Source: Actinostola sp. cb2023 (lineage: Eukaryota; Cnidaria; Anthozoa; Actiniaria; Actinostolidae). Taken from it: DNA of 64,000 bases. Under the pieces are notes generated by a model that worked only from the letters and a program-made list of their open reading frames with translations, did not search any database and was not told the origin of the DNA. Shown piece after piece: positions 55,801 through 64,000 of the stretch. A program made the translations under genes and the position numbers. Positions within the stretch are counted from its first letter, which is position 1, and the number at the start of each line of letters is the position of its first letter. Where the stretch lies: the NCBI GenBank assembly GCA_033675265.1, contig JAUJYZ010000118.1:213501-277500 (forward strand), given 5' to 3'.

Positions 55801-58800
55801 TGCTTATAATACTCTAGTTTCTTGTTGGTGTCCGTATTAACGGCGTTAGACTGTAGACTGTATAGTCTAGTGCAGAACCCCATGCGTGCTTATAATACTC
55901 TAGTTTCTTGTTGGTGTCCGTATTAACGGCGTTAGACTGTAGACTGTATAGTCTAGTGCAGAACCCCATGCGTGCTTATAATACTCTAGTTTCTTGTTGG
56001 TGTCCGTATTAACGGCGTTAGACTGTAGACTGTATAGTCTAGTGCAGAACCCCATGCGTGCTTATAATACTCTAGTTTCTTGTTGGTGTCCGTATTAACG
56101 GCGTTAGACTGTAGACTGTATAGTCTAGTGCAGAACCCCATGCGTGCTTCTAATACTCCAGCTTCGAGTTGTTTACGCACCGCTGTACTCCTTGACAGAA
56201 GACGCATTTGCGCAGCCTTAGCCTCAATTCAGAGAAAAACCCGTGGAATTAAAAAAAACCGGTTAATTCTATTGTTGAATGTCAACACTTTTTTCTCGTT
56301 ATCGTTGGTAAAGGTAAATGTACTATATTTAACGTTGGTATTTGTGCATAATTTACACTGTATTCAGAGGCTAAGGCTGAGCAAATGCGTGTTTTGTCAA
56401 GGTGTACAGCGGTGTCTAACAACACCAAACTGGAGTATGAAGATATGCCGTGTTGTACTGCTCACCTGAACAATGTACGTCTGATAACATCTCAATGCTT
56501 GACCTTTGTTAGACATATTGACTTTCCTTGCAACATCGCTGATAGCAATACCCAATGCTGTAATATCATAGGAAATAAATCGATTTAATTTGACAAAAAT
56601 AAACATTATTTACCGCATTACATATACAATCAAGTCAGACTTGATTTCATCGTCAGTTGGTTGCCATACAGTCCTTCCTCACAAGGATCAACTTATGCAT
56701 GCAGTCAGTGGCCAACTTGTCAGGAATTTTATTCTTCCTCCCCAAGTTCGATCCACAGGCAGCCCAACACAAAGAAAAAAGCGCGGGGGAGCACGCAGGA
56801 GCACGTGGGAGCTAGGACACCCATCAAAAAAGCGCGCGCATACAAATATATTTTTACTCGGGCTTCCTTCTTGCCACAAGTCGACCACACTTTTTATTCT
56901 GATAGCGAGCGACAAAGTCTAGCTTCCTTCCTTTGGAAGGCACGAGTCTAAAAATGTAGACCGTTATTCTTAGACCTCAAATGTCTAATTGGCTTCTAAT
57001 GCGCATGCGCAATTAATGTAATTACTGTACCGGCCGCTGAAATAATCACCGAAGGCTCTGACTACATGGTTTACTTTATCAACACGAGACATCGCACAGT
57101 CGACCTCTTTCTTCACAAACCTTGTTGGAGGAAGTTGTCTTGTTATTAGTTACAATATTAGCCTCAGAGGAAATGTTTGGGCTGCCTGTGTTCCATCATT
57201 CATTCATTGCTGCTTACTCCATTCGTCAAATTCAAATCTTATTAAAAACCAATGCTATACTAAGTAGTGTGCAAAAGAGTCATTTTCGTATGAGTGGGAA
57301 CCCTGTGGTACCGTGACACTGATTTGCCGCCATTTTCTTTGCAAATTGAACTGCGGTGGGAGATTTAGTGAGCGATCTTCGTCTTTAGAATGATGTTCAA
57401 GAAAATATTTGAAAGGAAATCAATAGTCTGCCTACTTTTGTTTTGCTGTAAATGATTTTTTTCCGAATAAGGGTCGTAGATGATAAAATATCAAGGAACA
57501 AAATCCGCCAAAACAAGGAGTTATCCTAAAACCAGCTACATTGTCCTTTGGGTTTATTCTCATCGAAGATGATTTCAAGAGATACTTCACAGTGAACGTT
57601 AGTACTGACACATTGAAGGTCACATTCTGTGAATTTGAGTTCTCTACATTCAAGTATTCTCAAAGTATTTTGCTCGGTTCAGTTGGGTATTTATCATTTT
57701 TGCACGTGTTTTCCTAACATTCCTACCTAAAGTACAATACTTATTAACTCGTCCCCCAGCCGAAAATAGCACAGATTGACTTCTTCTAAGCTTATTCTTT
57801 GCATTCGAGAACTTATTTTAAGCTGAAAAATTGTCCCTCGATGTGAGATCGTATTATTTTGGTACTATCGTATCAGTACACTGTATTTGTTATGATTATG
57901 ACTGATTTTCATCGCTGGTGTATACCATATTACAAACACTCTATGTGTTGTAGTTTATTGTAAGGATAGCTTAATTCTTCATTTTTTTGGTCTTCTTAGA
58001 ATCAGCTGTAAACCGTTTGATATAAGTTTGATTCACATTGAGTTTATATTCAGCATTGTGTTTGCGAATCGTTTATCTGAATTGGTGACGTGTCAAGCTA
58101 AATTATAAGAAAACCTCTCTTAGTAGCTCACCCCCCAGCAATTTTCTTCCGTGATTTATTGCTTGACTCATGCTAGTTTCGTAAGGTCTTGTTTGTTGGA
58201 GTTGAAAAATTGTCCCTCTTGCTTTGCGGTGGATTTGAAGTGTCTTCACCCGACTTCTTCCCAGGAATGTTGCCTTGTTTTGGCGGATTTTGTTCCCTTT
58301 TACGGAAAAAAAATTCCACAGACCTGGAACAAAATTGTCAGAGCACCACAAAAGTAGGCGGACTATTGATTTCCTTTCAATGATTTTCTAAAACTTCATT
58401 CTAGAGACGTAGATCGCTCACTAAATCTTCCACAGCAGTGCACTTTGCAAAACAATAGCGATATTTCATGTTTACAAACATTAACATTGTGATGTAAATG
58501 TGCCAACCATTTCCACAAAAGCTTTTCACACGTTTTGTTTCAACAGCCAATCGATCTCTGGTTGGCACATCGTTGGCACATGAATGACAAAAGCTGAAGT
58601 ATCGATTATGCAAATATGTACTTTGAAATCTGAATCCTAACGCATGCGCAGACAAAATGTACACATGCTCTTCCTTTCTAAACCAATCAAAAAGCGTGCA
58701 GATTCATCTCATCCAATCAAACTCTTTCAATACGGCACGGCACGGTACCGTAGCTTTCCCACTCATACGAAAACAACTCTAACTGTTCAACCAACTTACC

Positions 58801-61800
58801 AGGGGACCAACAAAATATAAATACAACAACATAAAGAAAGATTCTCTTTCTCATATTTGTCATGCTTTTACGCTGATAGTCTGTATGGATCCCTGTAAAA
58901 TGTAAAATGATTAAAAAATAACTCTCAGCTTTTTTTTTTTTTTTTTTTTTTTTTTTGTCGTATTCGAAAAAAAAAAAAAAAAAAAAAAACAAAAAACCTC
59001 TCAGCTTAAAGTACAATCAATGCATACCATGCATACTTGGAAACCCATCGGCTGCTAAGTGGGGCCGAGGGGGATTGGGGACTGGAGAAAGGGGGAGAGC
59101 ATGCAGAGAGCCAAGTATCCTCTGGGTTCCTGGGGATGCAATCAATGGGGCATAACTGAAGAGGTCCGTCGGTGCAAGAACAATGTACGGTTAGTGACAT
59201 GTGATCTAAATCCAGATTCTCCTTTGGAACTCAAAAAGCCTACAGGAGAATTTAGATCTGAGATTACTTACATTGTTCTTGCAGGGACCTCTTCAACTTA
59301 CACAGTAAATGAAGGTGATCATTACCTGAACGTCTAAGGGACTTTCTGTATATTCTTTCAGTCATAATGTACAGGATCTTCAAGGGAATTTGAGAAATTT
59401 GAAAAAAATATTTCATAAAAGATGAACTCACAACTTTTCAGCATTGTTTTTTTTTGGGGGGGGGGGGGGGGGGGGGGGGGGTTGTACTTGACCCATGTTT
59501 GGGTATAGGGGTGCAGGGTGAGGGTTTGAAACCCTAACCCTGTTTAGGACAAAAAAATAAACACTAAAATATCCTGGATTAGACTCACATGTTTGGGTAT
59601 AGGGTGCAGGGTGAGGGTTTGAAACCCTAACCCCGTTTAGGACAAAAAAATAAACACTAAAATACCCTGGATAGACTCACATTAAATTATATACTCTGTT
59701 CAGGACAGAGAGACCAAAAACGATACCCTGTCCAGCGGCATGTCCCTGTATTGCCCATATATGGGAGTACTCCCCACCCCCCCGGGATTGTCTTCTACCA
59801 AAATGTTGTAACATTAAATTTGAAATTACTTACAATCAGTAGAACCATAGATGGAGCAAGACAGACAGTCAGTAGAATTGGATCATATATTTGTAATTAC
59901 TTACAATCAGTAAAACCATAGATGGAGCAAGACAGACAGACAGTAGAATTGAATCATATATTTGTAATTACTTACAATCAGTAAAACCATAGATGGAGCA
60001 AGACAGACAGTCAACAAAATTGAATCATATATTTGCCAGGCTTTGTCCTTAAAGCAATTTAGAATGAATAGTTCACAAAAGGCCAAATAACATGTCAATG
60101 ACACATGGACAGACAGAAAGATGGACAGACAGACAGAAAGATGGACAGACAGAAAGATGGACAGACAGACAGAAAGATAGACAGACAGACAGAAAGATGG
60201 ACAGACAGAAAGATGGACAGACAGAAAGAAAGATGCATGGACAGACAGACAAAACAGATAGACTGACAGATGTACAAACACAGACAGTCACTCAAGTCTG
60301 GCTCTCACTAGGGATGCAAGCATATGAGTGCAAGTACAAGAGGCATTATTTCACTGTGATAACTGGCCTGCCACAAGCATTTAAGTGTAAAGGTCAAAGT
60401 TGTTTCATTTCCTAAGTACTAATGTGTTAATGCTTGCATTGCCCTGTTTTTACAAGACACAAATTTATTGTGTGCTTCTGGTTACTTGCAGTGAAAAGCA
60501 GGCTTAATAGAACCAAAAAGACAGACAGACAGACAAGCTAGATACACATGATACATGTATTTATAATATAGCAATGATATAACTCGTGCTCTGATTGGCT
60601 GCACGCTCTCTAGATGCCATATTATAAATCAATTAGTCAACTCGCGTCCATGCGCCCATAGCGTTATAGACGCACGAGAGAAAATATAAAGAACTGCATG
60701 ATCTTAACAAGCTAGAGTCACACTCGGCTACGCTTCGTGCCACTCTTACGCTTGTTAAGAGTTCTTTATATTTTCTCTTGTGCATATATAACACTATGGG
60801 TGCATGGACGCTCGTTGTCTAATTGATAAAAAGAGCAGTAAAACAACAAGCAAATCTTTGACACTGCAAGCAAACCTGTTGGTGCTTAAGCTGTGGTCGG
60901 TCAAACAAAAGAAGACACCTGAAAAGATAAAGGACACAACTTAAATGTACGGTAATTTCAAAGCGTAAATTCTCCTCTACTGGTTCTTTGATTTCCAAAG
61001 GAGAATTTGGATTTGGATCATATATTGTCACTTTCACTGTTCATGCATAATTCCTTCAGTTATTACTATTAGGGAACTATATACTCAAGAAACATGTACT
61101 TGCTGATTTACCTTGAGCAAGAAGGTTCATCTTTCACCTCATTCTGTTCTTGTATGTGATATCTGTACATTAAAGGAGCAACCATAACAATAGGAACCAA
61201 CCTTGCAGAACAGAGAATAACAATATATTAGCTAGCACAAAATAGAAATCAAACCTGCGTTTAAGCAGCCCCAGTCCCATAGGGGGATGGCTTGGTGGCC
61301 ATTTACATTGTATAGAGGATTAGGTATTTATAGTCATTGTACAATTTTTTTGTAAGAATATTTTTGGGAATTTGCTACCAATAAAGTGGCCATTAAAGAA
61401 ATGATGACTACTTTAAATCCGATCCCAGGTGGGCTACTCGGTAAAAGAGTTATGGACCATTAGACCGATTTTTGGGTTAACTTTTAAGCCTAGTTCACAC
61501 TAGCGTTGGAATTGGAATCGGAATCGTAATTGTAAGAGGAGCTTATGACCAGTGTGCATTGCTTTGATTCACACTAGATAAATTTGTAAACTTCTTGCGA
61601 TTGCGATTACAAGTGATTGTGACACCTACGACGCTAGTGTAAACCAGCCACCAGCCTTTAGCGGTATTATTTGGGTATTTATTAGGCTTACTCACGAAAC
61701 CTAAAGCAGTTGTGATAATTGTAGCTCTCATTTTCTGACTCTACAGAATATATATAGACTAACTGACTTACCAGCTTGCAATGTATAGACCTCTAAATAA

Positions 61801-62964
61801 CCAGGTATATAATTCACTAGTTGACACCTACATGTACGCAAAAACATTACATTACATTATGGTTCTTAAATTAGACTACAATATAAATACTCTAAACTAT
61901 AACAAAGAACAGTATCAGATTAAAGATAAAGAAGCAAGTGAAAGGTGTGATGGTCTAGGGGTTACTGCATCAAGCTCTGGGTTGCGTCAGACCTATATTA
62001 TGCAACTTTTGCATATACCCAAATCAAGCACATCCATCCTGAAGAGAACCCTGGCCGGTTGAAAGATCTAGATGATATAAACATAAACTGACAGCTCCAA
62101 ATTGTTTTTGAAATTTACAAATTGAAGATACACATGTAGGTAGTCAGACCTGGGTTCAATATTATTGGCTCTGGAGATTGTACATATGCATGCTCTTGGC
62201 CGGGACAAGACACTTTACTTTCAGTCATTGCTTCGATTCACTTGAACTAAGTGTAGGTGTATAATGGGTAACAAGAAGGAGCCATGATGCAGTATAATCT
62301 ACATCACATTTATCTCTAGAAATACATGTCTTTTCAAAGTTGTATTGAAAATCGACTGCCCCAGCCACCTTCTGATACAATTAACTCTACACAAACCTCT
62401 AAATAAAATGAATATTTACTTACTGTTGAAAAGTTAAGGTTGTCTAAATTGTAGGTTCTCTCTCTAAGTCGGATATAAACATTGATGCCATAATTGACAG
62501 TTAAAAAGAAGGACATGATGAGGAACATCTAAAGGCAAGAAAAAGAGTTATTGAATGTGATGAGGGATGGCAAATGTACAATAGTCCCCTTCACAGTTCC
62601 CTGCGCCATCTTGAAAGGTAGCCGTGCCTATGCATCGAAGCGAGAACAACGGCGACCTTGCGATGATAGAGACCTTTTTAACACCTTGGACAATTATTCA
62701 CATGTCACGTCTCTATCATTGCAAGCAAAGCCACCATAATGGTCTCGCTTCGATGCAAAGGCACGGCTACCTTTCAAGATGGCACAGGGAACTGTGAAGG
62801 GGACTATTGAGTTCTACAAAGATTTGTGTTTTCTTTACCTCTCCAAAAATATCAACATAAAAACATGTGACGTTCACAGGTGTCTTCCTCCAAACAAGAG
62901 CACCAACAAACCACGTCAAGGCAAGCATAAAGTTAGCCAGAGAAAGATGGAATAGAGGCTGGAC
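52840..62964 (-). CDS. TMEM116: TMEM116-like seven-helix (GPCR-like) membrane protein, 10 exons seen, 5' end outside window
   Basis: Receptor-like membrane protein of unknown ligand. Exons in coding order: 62964-62839, 62528-62424, 61740-61696, 61201-61112, 60918-60876, 60047-59976, 59377-59326, 58892-58800, 56557-56466, 52989-52840 (TAG). Helix 2: PLFHLSLANFMLALTWFVGA; helix 3: MFLIMSFFLTVNYGINVYI; helix 5: CLAPSMVLLIILYIM; helix 6 with the GPCR-type FCWSP; last exon PLQGFLNSIVYGWTRKSF. These match TMEM116 as I remember it, segment by segment. The helix-1 exon was not found and should lie to the right. One junction does not fit: exon 61740-61696 ends in phase 0 but exon 61201-61112 needs phase 2. 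A microexon is missed or the gene is damaged there. Introns hold a satellite, a 1.5-kb transposon and partial exon copies. Confidence 0.75.
53194..53363. mobile_element. MITE with TAAAGCCTGG...CACTAGCGAC ends
   Basis: TAAAGCCTGGTCCTCACTAG...AGCAACATACGCAGACTC pairs with GAGTCTGCGTATGTTGC...CTAGTGTGAACCAGGCTTA. A relative is at 61486-61650 and decayed pieces at 29090-29640 and 60291-60505. Confidence 0.75.
53361..53805. mobile_element. 445-bp element with 170-bp inverted arms
   Basis: TTAAAGTGTACATGAATTAC...ATCGATTACATATGAAGTG...CAGTTGATTTC is mirrored by the right arm ending GTAATTCATGTACACTTTAA. The left end overlaps the end of the preceding element by three bases (TTA), so it probably inserted there. 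Confidence 0.8.
53827..53982. mobile_element. Hairpin element with CACCGATTCCAAACATGGCG ends
   Basis: CACCGATTCCAAACATGGCG...CAATTTGA and TCAAATTG...CGCCATGTTCGGATTCGGTG are inverted arms of about 55 bp; an inner GACTAGCCTC/GAGGCTAGTC pair extends them. Confidence 0.75.
54233..56150. repeat. 86-bp satellite array, about 22 copies, in the last intron of the TMEM116-like gene
   Basis: Unit: CTAGTTTCTTGTTGGTGTCC, GTATTAACGGCGTTAGACTG, TAGACTGTATAGTCTAGTGC, AGAACCCCATGCGTGCTTAT, AATACT. Copies vary mainly at GGCG/GGGG; one copy is shortened (about 54400-54440). GGTGTCCGTATTAACGGGGT followed by an AGACTGTA end resembles the terminal repeat of CAGTGGAACC-type MITEs. A degenerate CAGTCGAATCCCGCTCCATG end stands at 54134 just before the array. 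The array therefore likely arose from a piece of such an element. Confidence 0.95.
57275..58781. mobile_element. 1.5-kb element of the TA-GAGTCG family with nested inverted repeats
   Basis: Left end AAGAGTCATTTTCGTATGAG, right end CTCATACGAAAACAACTCTA, the ends of the short family members. Inside, further inverted pairs are nested: GATTTAGTGAGCGATCTTCG (57362) with CGCTCACTAAATC (about 58421); GAAAGGAAATCAATAGTCTG (57412) with GGACTATTGATTTCCTTTC (about 58361); ATCCGCCAAAACAAGG (about 57504) with CCTTGTTTTGGCGGAT (58271). No transposase-like frame is seen. It sits in the intron between TMEM116-like exons 58892-58800 and 56557-56466. Confidence 0.75.
58921..59007. repeat. Poly-T/poly-A inverted pair with 10-bp flanking direct repeat
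   Basis: About 26 T, then GTCGTATTCG, then about 23 A, flanked by CTCTCAGCTT on both sides (58922-58931, 58998-59007). The direct repeat suggests an inserted segment; the arrangement would form a long A-T hairpin and may be partly an assembly artefact. Confidence 0.6.
59455..59790. repeat. Poly-G-ended repeat with an internal 90-bp duplication
   Basis: Starts with about 27 G and contains two tandem copies of GTTTGGGTATAGGG, TGCAGGGTGAGGGTTTGAAA and CCCTAACCC(T/C)GTTTAGGAC. It ends CATATATGGGAGTACTCCCC then poly-C. Same family as 9423-9767 and 28440-28520. Confidence 0.7.
59820..60010. repeat. Triplication of the 3' part of a TMEM116-like exon and its donor
   Basis: A unit of about 82 bp (ACTTACAATCAGTAAAACCA, TAGATGGAGCAAGACAGACA, TTGAATCATATATTTG) occurs three times in a row. 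Only the rightmost copy is joined to the full exon (60047-59976) and its acceptor. The other two keep the helix-5 coding piece and a GTAAGT donor but have no acceptor of their own. Confidence 0.85.
60100..60260. repeat. GACA/GATG-type microsatellite
   Basis: Irregular repeats of GACAGACAGAAAGATG. The long plus-strand frame through it (TDRQKDGQTERW) is an artefact. Confidence 0.95.
60628..60827. mobile_element. 200-bp inverted-repeat element
   Basis: ATCAATTAGTCAACTCGCGT...GAGAAAATATAAAGAACT and AGTTCTTTATATTTTCTC...CGTTGTCTAATTGAT are inverted arms of about 70 bp. It ends about 50 bases downstream of the exon at 60918-60876. Confidence 0.75.
61486..61650. mobile_element. MITE of the AAGCCTGG/CACTAGCG family, copy 2
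   Basis: TAAGCCTAGTTCACACTAGC...GGAATCGTAATTG and the inverted ACGCTAGTGTAAACCAGCC with GCGATTACAAG sequences. More diverged than the copy at 53194. Confidence 0.6.
61935..62285 (+). repeat. Probable SINE remnant
   Basis: A-box-like TGATGGTCTAGGGGTTACTG at 61950, a B-box-like GACCTGGGTTCAATA at 62147, and GGACAAGACACTTTACTTTC at 62202, a motif I know from tRNA-derived SINEs of marine invertebrates. The A and B boxes are too far apart for an intact promoter, so it seems interrupted. It lies in a TMEM116-like intron. Confidence 0.4.
62579..62809. mobile_element. 231-bp element with 65-bp inverted arms
   Basis: CAATAGTCCCCTTCACAGTT...GGTAGCCGTGCC...GCATCGAAGCGAGA pairs with TCTCGCTTCGATGC...GGCACGGCTACC...AACTGTGAAGGGGACTATTG. 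The arms are almost perfect. Confidence 0.85.
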
Positions 62965-63004
62965 CTGCAACAAGATAATGGATTCATATATTGTAAGACT
63001 ACAT

Positions 63005-63182
63005 CTTGTAGGGGCGGATCTAGGGGAGGGATGCAGGGGCAAGCACCCCCCCCCCTGGATGAGCTGATATCTACTGCATTATTGGTGCTTGAGTTTGTGT
63101 ACGTCCTGATCATAAATGGTGCACCCTCTCCTAAAAAGATGGTGAACCCCTTCCTAAAAAAAGTATGGATCCGCCACTGCCT
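63005..63182. mobile_element. Element with GGCGGATC ends
   Basis: Starts AGGGGCGGATCTAGGGGAGG, ends AGTATGGATCCGCCACTGCC; GGCGGATC is inverted at the ends and the interior has a poly-C run. The adjoining 63183-63295 has an open minus-strand frame (LPPSTVLYSTLQDKLPKYS...) with no splice sites that I can confirm; unassigned. Confidence 0.55.
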
Positions 63183-63637
63183 TGACTTTTGACTCATCAG
63201 GTCATCAAAGTGATCTTTGAACTGAACTGAATACTTAGGCAATTTATCTTGCAATGTGGAATACAACACAGTGCTGGGAGGCAAGTTATCAAATAAGTTT
63301 CAGGTATTAAATCCCTACTTATATGCAAGCTACTCGCAATGAAATGTGTGAGTAACGTGCTAATTATTCCAGAAAAGTTCGAGCGAACTTCTGCTTTTCA
63401 CAATGCTGTGAGACCAGTTGCAACATGTAACACCCCACCAGTCGCAATGTGAAACACCCCTTCTGCAACTTGCATTATTTTTCTGTTGTGATCTAAATGC
63501 AAGTTGCAAGCAAAATTGCATCTTGTAAACTTTACTGTAAATACAGTAATGTTGACCTGAAATATATTTATTGACATTCATACTTCCCTTTTACATCCAT
63601 TTCTAGGCTTATCGTGCAATGCTCGCTCACTTCAAAC

Positions 63638-63972
63638 AGGGTAGCAAAGGGGTTATATGCATGATGTGTGATTTGACCAAAAAATAGAGCGTGAATCGTG
63701 AAATTCATAAAAATTCGAGCGTGATGCACGAATTTATGTTTCAACGTGATCGTCCCTTTTGACCGACTGTGATTCGTGATTTACCGCTGTTATGCTCTGT
63801 GAAACGTGAACGTTTAAGATATATACATTTTCACGCGTGAAATTCCAAAATTTTGGCTAGCGCTCGTGATTCGTGAATTTCGGACATTTTGGTCCGTGAC
63901 GCGTGTATTTACAACAAAATCGCCCGTGAAACGCGATCATGATCCCCCCCCCCCCCCTTTGCTACCCTGTTC
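63638..63972. mobile_element. Element with AACAGGGTAGCAAAGGGG ends
   Basis: AACAGGGTAGCAAAGGGG and CCCCCTTTGCTACCCTGTT are inverted ends around about 300 bp filled with CGTGAATCGTGAAATTC-like variants. It has no open frame of interest. Confidence 0.75.
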
Positions 63973-64000
63973 AAATTAATTTGAAAATGTCTGCAAAGTA

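Noticed and set aside
54233..56150. CRISPR-like regular repeat array
   Set aside because: The 86-bp units repeat in full with no unique spacers; a eukaryotic satellite, as are the arrays at 46192 and 13510.
60092..60415. Plus-strand frame with TDRQKDGQTERW repeats
   Set aside because: Product of the GACA/GATG microsatellite, antisense to the TMEM116-like gene.

Overview
This is a stretch of animal nuclear DNA. Genes are split into short exons (19-340 bases) with GT-AG introns, and the encoded proteins are metazoan orthologues. Most of the remaining sequence is tandem repeats and small inverted-repeat (MITE-like) elements. The mix of genes, an AT-rich background and very dense short palindromic elements suggest a cnidarian, perhaps a stony coral. 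That is inference: nothing here identifies the species. All gene models below were built by hand from translated homology, splice dinucleotides and codon phase.

Layout. 1-1600: a broken SLC22 exon on the minus strand, ending in a 46-bp minisatellite. 1624-10878 (+): a complete 8-exon SLC22-type organic ion transporter. 10.9-13.3 kb: MITEs. 13314-16849 (-): RNF185-type membrane RING E3 ligase, 6 exons. 17299-19488 (+): Elongin B, head to head with RNF185 across about 450 bp. 19.5-23.0 kb: repeats. 23029-30283 (-): catalytic subunit of protein phosphatase 4 (PPP4C), 12 exons. 30.3-36.5 kb: no recognisable gene, but a 2-kb fold-back structure with 620-bp inverted arms around a 109-bp loop. 36556-42951 (+): a second complete SLC22-type transporter, 9 exons. 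44781-45459 (+): LIAT1-like protein, 2 exons. 46.2-48.4 kb: a 122-bp satellite split by a 697-bp TA-flanked transposon. 48.8-50.3 kb: a 1.3-kb CTTT microsatellite. 50634-51149 (+): an orphan cysteine-rich open reading frame. 52840-62964 (-): 10 exons of a TMEM116-like seven-helix receptor protein whose 5' end lies beyond the window.

The genes do not form one pathway. RNF185, Elongin B and PPP4C are housekeeping proteostasis and signalling genes (ER-associated degradation, Elongin BC/Cullin ligases, Ser/Thr dephosphorylation). The three SLC22 loci look like a local family expansion with one dead member. The most notable structures are the fold-back, partial exon duplications in PPP4C and the TMEM116-like gene, a 36-bp palindromic insertion with its own 9-bp target duplication, a family of TA-flanked elements sharing one terminal repeat, and an intron present in one SLC22 paralogue but absent from the other.
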